A stretch of DNA of 64,000 nt from NCBI GenBank assembly GCA_030549495.1, contig JAUIRK010000957.1:198501-262500 (forward strand), given 5' to 3'. The translations under genes were made by a program, and so were the position numbers. Below are positions 11,541-21,994 of this stretch, one piece after another (position 1 is the stretch's first letter; each line of letters starts with the position of its first letter). Origin of the DNA: Nectonema munidae. Taxonomy: Eukaryota; Nematomorpha; Nectonematoida; Nectonematidae. The notes beneath the pieces are model-generated. The model worked only from the letters and a program-made list of their open reading frames with translations, was not told the DNA's origin and searched no databases.

Positions 11541-12483
11541 GAAATGAAACCAGCACGCCCCCTCCCCCAGCACTAATAGGGTTAAAGTGGTGTCACTTTG
11601 GGCAAAAATGAATTTGTTGGATATAAACTATGATAAGTGTAAGTATATGATTTTCTCTAGTAGACTTTTTTCCAATGATCTTGCATTAAAAATTGATAAA
11701 TTTCACCTAATAAGGGTACCTCATTTTAGCTTTCTTGGTGTAATTTTGACGGAAAAACTTTCTTGGACATTGCATATAAAGTCTGTTATTGTCAAAATAT
11801 CACGGTATTCTGGCATTCTCGGAAAAATTAAGAAATTTGTTTCTCCAAAGGTTAACAAAGTACTTTATTATGCATCCCCCATATAAAATATTCCACTAAA
11901 CTCTCGGGATCTTCTAATTATACGCTTTTGAGTAGAATAAACTCTCTCCAACACAGATTATTTTTGAACATCAATATGAATGTTATTTTTCAAGATCCAG
12001 TGATAAGTTTCATTATTTTTACTACTCTCATGAAAGTTTTCTAACAAAGTTGAAACTTAGATCCACAAATTTTATTAATAAACATCTATATCCTCTAGAT
12101 TTTTCAAATTTGTATTAATTTAAAAAAAGCGTTCTGTCTGTTCTTTATAATTCTGACTATGATTTTCCAATATAATTTTTTTTGAGCTGTCGATACCCTA
12201 AATACCATATATATTCCCTAATGTTTTGTTGTACACAAACCAATGTGCAAAGTTGCGTTTCTGAAGATTCTTCATCTCGAAGGATTAATTTCCCTTTGAA
12301 GATCTTCAAAACAAGACTCAAGAGTTGTGGAAATATGGAAAAGAAAAAAATGCAAAACCTTTTTTTCGACTGCATTAAAACATATTTCATCATTGCTTTG
12401 TCTTAATATGTCTATTTGGTTCTTTAAATAAAATCTAATCTAATATTCGATTTATCCGAGTCGGTTATATCCGAGTTTTACTG

Positions 12484-14520
12484 TATTTCAGGTCTAATAA
12501 TGATAAACAAACTAAACATCTTTTAAAGCTGCTTCACACAATTGAAACATGCAAATAAATTTCCTCCAACTTGTATAATGTTAACACTTTTTAAGAAGTT
12601 ATGTAAAACCATGAACCATAACCTGAATAGGATATATTGAAAAAGTAAAATGTCATTCATTCAAATGGAATTTTTTTATTGGTTAAAATATATGAAAATT
12701 TGTTGAATGGTAAAATAAAGTAGATATTGTTATTCAGAATGATAAGAGGAATCTAAAAATGTATAATACTTGTATGTTTGTTGAATTAATGTGAAGTCAT
12801 AATTTTGAACATGGGGAAAATGTCGGAAAAATAGGAAAATTTAAACTTAAAAAAAGTTAAATTTTAGAACGTATTCTCGTAGAGTTTGATATGCTGATTC
12901 CGATTATGCAATCCATTTGAATTTAATCGAGTTACTTCTTTATTTTTTTTCGATCAAATTTGGAATTTTTGTCATTTTATCAAGTTCCGAGGCAAAAAAA
13001 AGAGTATTTTAAAAAATTCAAACTCAAAATATTTATACATTTTCGAAATAAGTATAAAATTTTTGTTAAAATGAGATTTTAAAATTTAAAATTAGACGAG
13101 TTTGAAATTTACGAAAATTTTGTAGGGAGAAAATTTCAATTTTTTTTACCTTAGAATGCTTCCATTTTAATTATATTTTATGAATGGCCAAGGAAATTGG
13201 AAAAAATGATGTAAATATTCATTTTACCCACTAAAATATCTTAAAAAATTGTAAAATAAGGTATAAAGGCTTATAAAAAATTATTTTAATATTTTTTCAA
13301 ACAAATTACAGCTTGAAAAATGTAGGTAAAAGGATGTTCTTCAAAGATGGGCATAGTTGGAAAAGGAAAAATATTTTGAAAAAATGTTAAAAATTTGTTT
13401 CAATTTCATTTTTACTTAAATTTGGGCATGTATGTTTATAAAAAGGAAAAAAGAGCTTTATTTTTGAAAAAGTGAAACAAATTTTTAAATATATAGGATG
13501 ATTTAGTAAAAAATGAAAAGTATTTTATTTTTGTAAAAATTGAATATAAATCCGCGTTTTAAAATAAACATATGTCTAATGTCAGTGGTGTCGCAGGATA
13601 TTTTTATAAAATAACTTTAATCAATGCTTCCAATACTGCTTACGTATATTATATACAAAAATGGAAATGAACTTCATTGAAATTAGATTTTGAAAGTAAC
13701 TTTTTGTGATTTTATATAAACATAGTCAATGGTGTTCCTTTTTTCAAGAATATAACAAGCTTTTTAAAACTTTATATAACTTTTTAAAATATGTATCTCC
13801 CAATTTAAAGTAAATCTTTTATCATGTGCAAAGAAGAAATTAAAAAATGAATCAATATCAACATCCTTAAAGATAGGAAACCTTAAATCAAGACATTTTA
13901 AGGAATGGTATATTCAGTATAAAACGTCCTTCTATAGCGAAATGTATTCACTATCTACGGAGATGGGTATATAGTCCTTTATTTTTTGCATATTTTAGTG
14001 ACGATGCTCCAATTTTTGCTTTGTCACTTGTACTAAAGAGGTTCATAGGATAATTTGGCGCAAAGTATTTAAAAAAGAAGCAAACCTTTTAAAGTTAAAC
14101 TCAGTCAAAGTATGAAACATGTTTATTTATGTTTTATCTTTCACACTTCTGCTCTCTGATACTGAGGAAGGGAGCATGCTCTAAATAAAAATTAATCTTT
14201 TTTCAATTTTTAAAATCGAAGATCACTTTCCTATCAAATTATAAAAAGGGACGTGTTGTGCTCATTTGACAGTTTATTTTACGCCCAAAAATTTTGTTTT
14301 CGGCCATTCATATTTAAGCAAATTGTCCACTCACGACAAAAATTCGAAGAGAAATATAAAATGTCTTTTGAATCTGCGTTTTCTTAATGATGGATGATTT
14401 TTAAGAGAAAATTGGCGACCTACGGAATTTTTTTTGAAAAAAAGATTTAATATTGAATTTAAGATGAAAGACTCCTAAATGATTTTGTAAAAGAAAGGCC
14501 GAACATTTCCAATACTTGTA
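12484..14520. other. AT-rich, no recognised feature (copy A)
   Basis: Duplicated in copy B (45330-47370). There are long A/T runs and no long open frame. I see no coding or RNA signal. Confidence 0.5.
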
Positions 14521-14639
14521 TGCCAAAACTGAAGATCCGGTTCGATCCCCCGAACGTGACTATCCTTAGCATTTGTCCGCTAAAAAATTGTTTAGTTAGT
14601 TTAAAAACCTATCTAGTGATTAACTTAAAGATCTATCAC

Positions 14640-15072
14640 TAAAGACTCATGAAACTAAATCTACCTTCCTACTCTATCGTTTCAAAAGGAGAGACATGGT
14701 TACCGTTTATAATATCCTTCATGAAAAGATGCTCATCAACTCTAGAATTTTATCTGATTTTTCAAAAGGAAACCAAGATTCCACTCTCAAAAATTTCAGA
14801 AATCGTTTTGTAAAAAGTCCTATTTAAGAAGGTTTTTCTCTGAAAGAATGATTAATGCCTGGAATTCACTTCCCGATGATATTGTTAATGCTCCAAACGT
14901 ATTATATGATTTTAAGAACAAATTGGATGAATTTTGGAATGACAGAATGTTTGAGCTCTGCTAGACATTGCATTCTCCCCTTCTTCTTTCCTTTAATCAG
15001 ATGCGATAATTAATTAATTAACAGGCTCTGCCTACTTTTACTAATAAATTATGTTGTGTTGTGTTAAAAAGT
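14640..15072 (+). mobile_element. LINE 3' fragment (copy A)
   Basis: The plus strand reads the typical C-terminal tail of CR1/L2-type LINEs: RRDMVTVYNILHEKM, then RRFFSERMINAWNSLPDDIV and LYDFKNKLDEFWNDR, with a stop at about 14961. A 3' end with TGTTGTGTTGTGTT follows. One base is missing near 14780 compared with copy B, so the frame here is shifted. Copy B (47541-47810) is open. A GGTTCGATCCC-like word lies upstream at about 14533. Confidence 0.8.
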
Positions 15073-15429
15073 TATTCTACAAAATATTTCTGAACCATAT
15101 CCCAGCTTCAAATTTCGTGACATTATCTAAAATCGCAAGTTGTATATTTTGGTACTATTTTTATAATAGTTAAATGACCACCCTCTTATATCGGAAATTT
15201 CCAATCAATATTAAAAATATTTAATTAAAAATATATCTATATTAAATACTTTCTTGAACATTTATATAATTATATACAGTAACACTGGCATATAATATAT
15301 TTAATTTTTCCAATAAAAATGGCTAATTTTTAAGAATTGTCAATCAAAATTTTGATTTGATAAATATATTTGATACAATTTCATTAAAATTTTACTTAGA
15401 ATGTATGTTTTTATAATAAATTTTAGAAA

Positions 15430-15800
15430 TTTTTTTATACTGGTTTCATTTCTAGATTCAGTTTTTGCATTAATCGTTTGAAAATATCCAACAGCGTGGA
15501 TCAAATTTGCGGTTTACGTCGTCTAATAAGTGTCTTCAAATATGTGCATTCAAATTTTAGATGAAATATATTTTTTATACCAAATGAAGCATTCTGGTTT
15601 CGTTTCTGGCTGAGATTTGCATTTTTAAAATATCTGACAGTGTCAATCAAATTTGGGTTTTACGTCTGAAATCTGTCTCAAAAAGTTTTCTTCCAAATTT
15701 TACATAAAATATCTTTTTAATACTAAATCGACCATGATGGCTTCATTTCTGGACTGAACTTTTGCACTTAGAGTGTAAGAACGCGTGCAATTTTCCATCA
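15430..15800 (-). repeat. Satellite of the array 2 type, inverted (copy A)
   Basis: About two and a half monomers are the reverse complement of the array at 10740-11540, for example TCAAATTTGCGGTTTACGTC and CATTTCTGGACTGAACTTTTGC. Copy B counterpart: about 48278-48648. Confidence 0.75.
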
Positions 15801-16109
15801 AAGTTTGATTAGAATAAATGAGTTTGATTAGAATCATCGTGGATTGAGCTTATGATTGTTTAAAATTTTCCTCATGAATTCAACTTTTTTGTACTGCTTT
15901 ATTATACGAAAAAGATCATTGAAATAGCAATTAATCAAAACGAAAATCCTATTTCCTAACAAAATCTTATCCCTAGATAGCGTATAACTTAGCGTCTATT
16001 TTAAATACTCTTTTGGAAATCTGTAGTAGTTCTATTCAGTTTCACTTCTGTGATTTTATTGATAAAAATCCCTACTTGATAGAAAATTGGTAATTAAAAT
16101 TTTGATTAA

Positions 16110-16450
16110 CTCAATTCGTGACGGTCCATTTTTATTTACTCAGTGACTCGGCCAAGGGCTACACAAAAACTAAAGTTATCTCGCGATAACCCACTAAATA
16201 ATCGATTGCAAATCAGATGGTGCGATTTATTTTTCATGAAAATCAATCAAACCTGTCAAAACATCAGTCAAAGATCAAGTCAATCAAGGCCGAATATATG
16301 AACTTCAAAATAAACAATAATTCGACATTTTTTGGCTTAAAATATAGTCTTAATTTATCTGACAAAGTAAATTTTAGTGATTAATTCACCCAAAATATTT
16401 TATCTATCAGTTAATTAGTCTTCACAAGTGACCTATCAACTACACAGCAA
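16110..16450 (+). repeat. End of a second TTAA-type element (copy A)
   Basis: TTAA at 16106-16109 is followed by CTCAATTCGTGACGG, close to the end at 59203 (CCCTATTCGTGACGG). Further in, 16232-16450 resembles the right part of array 1 and its flank: AAAATCAATCAAACCTGTCA, and later TGATTAATTCACCCAAAATA. The other end is not found. Copy B: 48956-49295. Confidence 0.55.
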
Positions 16451-18190
16451 ATTGAACATGCTCAATTTGATTTTTAAATGTCACTCGAGCTTTCGATTAC
16501 GGCTGCTGTTTAACTTTTTGTTAATTTTTGGTCAAATATTTTTTTGTCATCTTTGAAAAATTTTCGTCCCATTTAGCAATTGACCAACCAACTTCATTTC
16601 AATCTGGTTAAAATGGTCATATATTTACTTAGTTCAACACTACATTGACTTTTATATATTCAAGCACAATCGATAAAGTAATTTTCTTCCCTGATATAAC
16701 AATGATTTCATGAATCTCATAAATAGGAATGAGACCAGATTTCTACTCAACGCAACATGAGATCATGTTCGTTAAAATGAGTGTATCCGTTTTTTACTTA
16801 CAAATTGATACCATGACGTAAATTATAATGTGCATAGAGCAAAGGCGCTTATCATCGACATAACTGATTATATCACGACATAGACCTCGAAAGACAACGT
16901 TTAAACGAACGTCATTTTGGAAAGAGAATCACAGTTTACTTTGGTGTGTAGCTTTTCCGTGCCAATGTGATGATGGGGCGATGTAAAGCGAATCTATTAT
17001 AGTGAAAGCTAAACGCTACAATCACGTCCTTTACTTACATTACAGTCATATTTTTGGAGCGTGTATGATGGATGCAATGGAGATAGTCAAACAAATGCGA
17101 CGACACATTGTGAAAAAGTAAATAAACGTCTTCATCACTTTTGCCCTCTGGTAGATTGAGCAAACTTTCTCTTGGCAAGCGAGCAGACACGCAGATCCAC
17201 GCTTTCCTATAGTCCCCTTTAAATGGATAGGGCAGGTTAGACGATATTTTAGTCCAATTTGCTAACGCAAGAAGCTTTGTTTACTTTTCCAGCTGCCTTG
17301 CTTCGAAAAGCTTTGGAGAAAGATATTTCCATCGCATCTCCTCGTATACAGGAATATTACGTTTGTTGTTATGCTTGATATGACAAGAAACCTAATAGAA
17401 CGTTAGAATTGACTGTGTCGTGTCGATTTGAAAAATTGTGACTATACATACAATTGTTAAATAAAAAACGGTTATCATTTTGATAAAGCAAAGGCAAGAT
17501 TAAAAATGGGTGTGTATTTTTTGAAATATGCCTGTCAAGATATTACAAAATATTCTTTTCCATGGTGCTCATTACACAGAGTTTCTATCTCAAGGCAGAG
17601 GTTTTTCTGCTTCTTGAATGAATCTCTAGAAAATATACACGAGACTCGAGAAAATGATGGCCTTCACTTTTCTATTTCTATTCAATTGAAAATACAGAAA
17701 TCTTAAAATTTTAAACATCATTGAAACTTCTAAATAAGGATTCCTCAATCATTTTGTTTATAAGCATTTTAAAATCTGTTATAATGGAATGGAGGAAACC
17801 TTTCACCATTTAAAACTTCGATTTGTATTCTTCATTCCATCTAAGTTCGATAAAAACTTCCTCAAAATTTTTTTCTACCTATTCTCTAAGGATTGATTAC
17901 CCATTCTTTTGTTTTGAGTTTAGGTTGTAATTGTGAAGAATATGTAATCTTTCAGCTCAGATTTATGATTAGAAAAATTTCTCTACGATTCAAATTTTTA
18001 CTATATTGAATTCTTTTCTAAAAAATCAGCTTTTTTAAAATATTTGAAAATATTTGTTTAAACACTGAGGAACAATTTTATAAAAAAAGATTGACTATAC
18101 CTGAATTCCATTTTCGTCGAAAAGTGGAAGATTCACCGACGGTTGGGAAATCCTGTTCTAAATTATATGAATTCCTTGCAATTATTGCAA
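16451..18190. other. Duplicated non-coding stretch (copy A)
   Basis: No recognised gene. GC content rises somewhat at about 16820-17400. A possible pair of mini-exons there was tested and not accepted. Copy B: about 49296-51045. Confidence 0.4.
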
Positions 18191-18299
18191 AATGGTTTGC
18201 TATCAATACCTTCTAAAACTTGTGAATGCGATAAAAATTTTCCAGTTGTATATAAGGTTTTATTTCGAAAAAAGAAAATCTAAAAATTTTAATCTTTGT

Positions 18300-18413
18300 C
18301 TTTTTGCTTCTTTTTGTATTTTCTTGCTAAATATCTCGAGTCTTGTGTATTCTAAGTCCAATTTCTCATTTCTCGGGAAAATGTTTTTATCGAGAAATCA
18401 AAGACTCCAGTGA
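18300..18413 (+). repeat. hAT end fragment related to 26577-27204 (copy A)
   Basis: ATATCTCGAGTCTTG ... TTCTCATTTCTCGGGAAAA ... TATCGAGAAATCAAAGACTC resembles the right end of the small hAT at 27130-27204 (TTTCTCGAGAATTAAAT, TATCGAGAAATCAGAAGCTC). The left end and target duplication are not identified. Copy B: about 51190-51270. Confidence 0.45.
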
Positions 18414-18589
18414 GCATTGAATCACCACCCTTCCAAACTTCCCTTCAGAGTATTCTTTCCATAAGTGTGAGGTATTGAAGCTAACTTCCATGAATGCATA
18501 TTTTACCTTGAGTCTAGAGAAGCAGCTCAGCGTGAACTTTACTAATCATCTAACACACTCGTTCTCAACCTTTTTACAACAGATATAGT

Positions 18590-19050
18590 ACAAGCAATTT
18601 GTGGTGGCTGACAATTTCACATCCAGGAATAGCCTTACAATCTTTTAAATTTTTTGCCTCTTTTTGTCTCAACAAGATAAAATCTATTTGACTTTTCTTA
18701 CCACCACGTGTGTATGTAATCAGATCATCTCTCTTCTTTCTGTATTTTGCGTTGCACACTGTTAATTCATTTCTCTCATCCATTTGTAAAATCCTTCCAC
18801 CATCTTCATTCCCTTTTCCATACCCACGTTGTCCTCCATGTATTTCTTTGAAGCCATCACAATTTTCTTCTACGTGCACATTCAAATCACCTCCAATTAA
18901 CAATGCTTCACCTTCTTTTACTTCCTCAATCATTTCTTCTAAACTAACCATGAAATTTTCTTTTTCTTCTCCTATATTACTTCCTCTCTTGTGCGCAATA
19001 ATCATTTTTTGTTTAAACTTTCGTGAAAGCGCCTGTTTTAGAGTCTAGAG
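18590..19050 (-). pseudogene. LINE endonuclease fragment (craniofacial-development-2-like)
   Basis: The minus strand encodes a fragment of the endonuclease domain found in many LINEs annotated as craniofacial development protein 2-like. It has LLIGGDLNVHVEENCDG (catalytic GGDLN), GKGNEDGGRIL, ITYTRGGKKSQIDFILLR and KDCKAIPGCEIVSHHKLLV. The SH-K/L end is the usual His-containing catalytic tail. No reverse transcriptase follows, and the ends are truncated. It begins almost exactly where the large duplication stops, so it may have arrived at, or helped make, that breakpoint. Confidence 0.82.
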
Positions 19051-19259
19051 AAGGAGGAGCAATTTATTTAAAAATTCGATACCCACATAAGAAGTTATTA
19101 TGTTTTATAAGGACTCTATCAGTTAACATAAGAAACGAAATATTCAAGTAAATGAAAATATAACAAAAGCGTTGTGTAATTTCAAAAGGCCAGGAAGCGG
19201 CTTCACTGACTTTACACAAGGAATTTATAGATGCAAAGAAGCAAATATACGAATACATA

Positions 19260-19735
19260 TGCATAGTTGCCAACTCCACTGCTTTCGGTGGCAGACTACA
19301 GCTTTCGGCCCTTTTTTTGGTCTAGCACTTTTGAGATGGGTTCTACCGCTTTTTGAAAATTTTTACAGCTTTTAAATGCTAAAATTTTTATTGGCACACG
19401 TTGAGCATATGCATCCTATTTGTTTTGTTTGTTTTTTTACTTTTTTCATCGATATTTAGACTATTTAAATTATGTAAACCAATTTTTACTTCTTGAAGAA
19501 TGAGTGATAATAAAAATAAAACAAAAAGTCGCTACGACAACTGTTCTAAAGAAGAATGGATTCAAAAATTTGAATTTATTATTACTAATTGCAAATTAGT
19601 TTCTTCCCATCCATTTTGTCGTACTTGCAAAAAAAACATTATAAAAAAGCATAAAAAATTTTTAAGGTCCATGGGTGGTTTTCGAAAAAAAGTCTACCGC
19701 TTTGGTCTTCTCAAAGAGCATGTAAAATGACACAT
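19260..19735 (+). other. Unclassified repeat with a short frame
   Basis: A 76-codon frame (19500-19730) begins MSDNKNKTKSRYDNCSKEEW and includes PFCRTCKK, weakly like the Cys-pair start of a BED-finger transposase. Sequence around it repeats the words CTACCGCTTT and CAGCTTT. Identity is uncertain. It could be a 5' piece of a hAT-like element into which the minus-strand LINE at 19800-21260 was inserted. Confidence 0.25.
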
Positions 19736-19799
19736 TTAGAACAATTATATAAAATGACAAAATAAGTAAAGGTAGAAAATAAAATGATATGATAGAAGA

Positions 19800-21260
19800 A
19801 TTAGTTATGCAATTCATACTTATTAATAAGACTTTTTTTAGTTTCACTTTTAACTTTATTAAAGGAAGTAAAGTTGAGCAAGCTAGTAATATTAGCATTC
19901 CAATTTTTTTTCAACTTTCCAATTGAAGGACTGCTTAGAGGATTTACACTCATATTGAGGAATATTGACGAATAGAGTGCATTTGCTTAACAGGTTTTAA
20001 CTGATTGTACAAGCAGGATGGAACTAAACCACATAAAAGTTTGAAACAAAATAAAGTAAGTTTATATTCATATATATCATCAACTTTCAGCATTTGAAGA
20101 TCATAAAAAAGAATGTTAGAAGAGTATCTAATATTCAAGTTTAAAATAATTTTCAAAACTTTTTTTTGAAGAGTAAGTAAAACATTCAGATTACTATGAC
20201 CTCATATTAAAATATTATAAGTCAAATAAGGAATGAAAAAGGACTTGTAGAGAAGGAGAAGAATATTTTTACCTAGATAATTTTTCAAGCTTTTCAACAT
20301 TCCAATAACAGAAGAGAGTTTCAATGAGAGAGCTTTCATATGATCATGCCATGATAGCTTTTGATCAATGATCAATCCAAGCAAATTGAAAGACTTTACA
20401 AAGTGAATATTGAGCTTCTTAGAAACTTTCAACTTGTCAACACAAGTTTTAGAAAAAATAATGCCTTTTGTTTTCACATGATGGATAACCAAATCATTAG
20501 ATGAACACCATTTTAAAACCTCGTTATAGTTTTTATGCAAATTTTCAAGTTCAGAATCAAATGATTTGGAATCAGATGAAAATAATAATGTTACATCATC
20601 AGCATACAAGAAAAATTTTTATTTTAGATTACTTTGAAGAATATCATTGATAAATATTTTGAACAATAAGGGGCCTAGTAAGGAGCCTTGAGGTACACCA
20701 CAATGTAGCATACTGTGTTTAGACGAAATATCATTTATTGAAACAAACTGTTCTCTTTTATGGAGATATGATTGGACCAGATCAAGTGATGATGATGAAA
20801 ATCCATACAATTTAAGTTTTTCCAAAAGTATCATATGATTCAATGAATCAAATGCTCGAGTCATGTCTAAAAATACAGCTAAAACTTTTTCATTTTTGTC
20901 AAGGTCAGTTATAATATTATTCAAAAAAGAAAAATGTAAAGTTTCAGTTGAATAATACTTTCTAAAAGCATGCTGGTTTTCAAAATACAGATTATTTGAA
21001 GAAAAATAGTTTTCAATTTGCAAAGAAAGAAGTCTTAAAAAAATCTTGGCTAAAATAGGCACTATAGATCCCTTTTTATGAACAGGAATTACACGCCCTA
21101 TTTTAAAAACATGTGGAAAAATACCATGTATAACACAATCATTGAAAAGGAAAACTAATGGAGAGCATACAATATTCAATATAGATTTGATTTTGTTAGT
21201 GGACAACCTTAGACCCCCATGAAAAACAATTATTTATGGCACATTCAGATAAATAATTTC
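19800..21260 (-). pseudogene. 5'-truncated jockey/CR1-like LINE, reverse transcriptase
   Basis: Minus-strand reverse transcriptase of the same broad group as the LINE at 2552-5929. In order: NIVCSPLVFLFNDCV, QHAFRKYYSTE, AVFLDMTRAFDSLNH, CGVPQGSLLGPLLFKIFIND, MYADDVTLLFSS (catalytic YADD at about 20600), LVIHHVKTKGIIFS and LLLLYKSFFIPYLTYNIL. The frame is broken at least twice (21206-20619, 20609-20202, 20156-19950). The endonuclease and ORF1 are missing, as expected from incomplete reverse transcription. It is absent from copy B. Confidence 0.87.
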
Positions 21261-21990
21261 CCATATGTAAATTCTTTTTTATATTTTAAAGCAGGCAATA
21301 TTGTAATGTATAAAATTAAATAAAAATCTGAAAGTTTAATCTTTAATGTTTGATAAAGCTTTCATCTTTTATAATAATAAAAAAGAGCTAATTAATTATA
21401 AGTAGCTGGTGTCAAAGATATGTCACACGCAGACACAAAATCCTACGAATATGCTGGTAATATGCAAATGGTATAACAAATAAAAATATGAACGTTTGAC
21501 GCTCATTTTCATCCTTTTAAGATTTTGGATCAAAGAGACTAAAAATGATGACGAGATATTCCAATCAAGGTATGCAAACGTTGTGTTAAAGAATTGAATG
21601 AATCTACTGCTTCCCAGTAAAAAAGGCTTTTCTTTTGAGCCAAGGAATCAAAGTTCGCAACGAAACAAATCACGTTATACTCTTTCATTACGGAAATATA
21701 ACTTTAAAAGGAAAAAAAATGTTCATTTAAATTTTGAAATTAAAAAAAAGTGTAAACCTTTGAATAAAATGTTGTATCATACATGATTCAAAAGTGCTTA
21801 TGCTGAAAATTTTAAACTAGAAATTAATTGGATAAGAAAATATCATTCAAAGCACATTAAAGTTTATTAAAGAAGGTAAAACATACAAAGATTCACTTCT
21901 TATGATAACTAAAGAAAGAGTTTCTCTCGGAATTCAAACATAATCCCACATTACCCACTATGCAAAGAATCTGAGTCAGCATGGAGCATT
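21261..21990. other. No recognised feature
   Basis: AT-rich DNA between the minus-strand LINE and the piggyBac relic. A 62-codon plus-strand frame at 21598 has no recognisable motif. It may be the eroded 3' part of the relic's host element. Confidence 0.35.
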
Positions 21991-21994
21991 TTTT

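Larger units (their letters stand above)
8850..11581. mobile_element. Non-autonomous TTAA element, piggyBac-like (copy A)
   Basis: It is flanked on both sides by TTAA (8846-8849 and 11582-11585). The left end is TCCTATTAGTGCTGGG and the right end is the inverse of CCCTATTAGTGCTGGG. TTAA duplication plus CCCT ends are the hallmark of piggyBac-type transposons. It contains no transposase. Its body is mostly two tandem arrays (8960-9640 and 10740-11540) with about 1.1 kb of AT-rich DNA between them. It sits inside the LINE's ORF2 and removing one TTAA restores continuity of the surrounding LINE sequence. Confidence 0.83.
7505..12120 (+). pseudogene. LINE ORF2, broken and interrupted (copy A)
   Basis: The N-terminal endonuclease part is recognisable (LKILLVNIHSLNANFDGL, LCLSEIW, GDFNFN at about 8035). 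A linker and finger region rich in Lys follows (8410-8845). The strand then meets a TTAA element, and after it the frame resumes at 11586 with WAKMNLLDINYDKCKYMIFS, the stretch that normally follows the YADD motif. Just before the TTAA element the reading SFLDDTLSS could be the remains of YADDT. The palm domain with the QHGFR-like, AFD and PQG motifs is absent. Several frameshifts are also present. Confidence 0.8.
6240..12445 (+). mobile_element. Second jockey/CR1-like LINE, internally deleted (copy A)
   Basis: It has ORF1 (about 6278-7495), ORF2 (from 7505) and a 3' tail with AATAAAATCTAATCTAAT ending at about 12445, next to the right end of the Tigger element. A 2.7 kb TTAA element interrupts it at 8846-11585. 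The reverse-transcriptase core is largely missing, so the copy was already defective before the TTAA element arrived. Both duplicate copies share these features, so the decay predates the duplication. The exact 5' end is not clear. Confidence 0.82.
2371..12483. mobile_element. Tigger/pogo-type element with nested insertions (copy A)
   Basis: Inverted ends CAGTAAAATCCG... at 2371 and ...CGAGTTTTACTG ending at 12483 are each flanked by TA, the target duplication of the Tc1/mariner-pogo group. CAGTA-A-A-C ends are typical of Tigger elements. The element's own sequence is probably only a few hundred bases. The rest is two LINEs (about 2552-5929 and about 6240-12445), the second carrying a TTAA element. 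No transposase is left inside, so this is a non-autonomous copy. A Tigger transposase relic lies elsewhere, at 59985-61582. Confidence 0.72.
1..18586 (+). repeat. Large duplicated block, copy A
   Basis: Base 1 aligns with base 36270 and the match runs, with scattered single-base changes and indels, to about 18586, where it pairs with 51441. By eye, differences are well below a few percent across both coding and non-coding parts. The main structural difference is a 3.4 kb LINE present only here (about 2552-5929). Smaller ones are repeat-unit and poly-C length changes. The left end is outside the window. The block may be a true segmental duplication or two haplotypes placed in tandem by the assembler. 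Confidence 0.93.

Noticed and set aside
12157-12406. Overlapping 74-78 codon frames on both strands, repeated at 45003-45252
   Set aside because: They lie in the LINE 3' region, lack motifs and are conserved only by duplication.
14525-14545. Box B-like GGTTCGATCCC as a SINE or tRNA
   Set aside because: No convincing box A at the right distance; may be chance or a LINE/SINE remnant.
17065-17378. Possible two-exon mini-gene (MMDAMEIVKQMRRHIVKK before GTAAATAA; ALLRKALEKDISIASPRIQE after TTTTCCAG), also in copy B at 49910
   Set aside because: The first part leaves phase 2, but the protein-like frame of the second needs phase 1. The in-phase reading looks random. Conservation between A and B is explained by the recent duplication.
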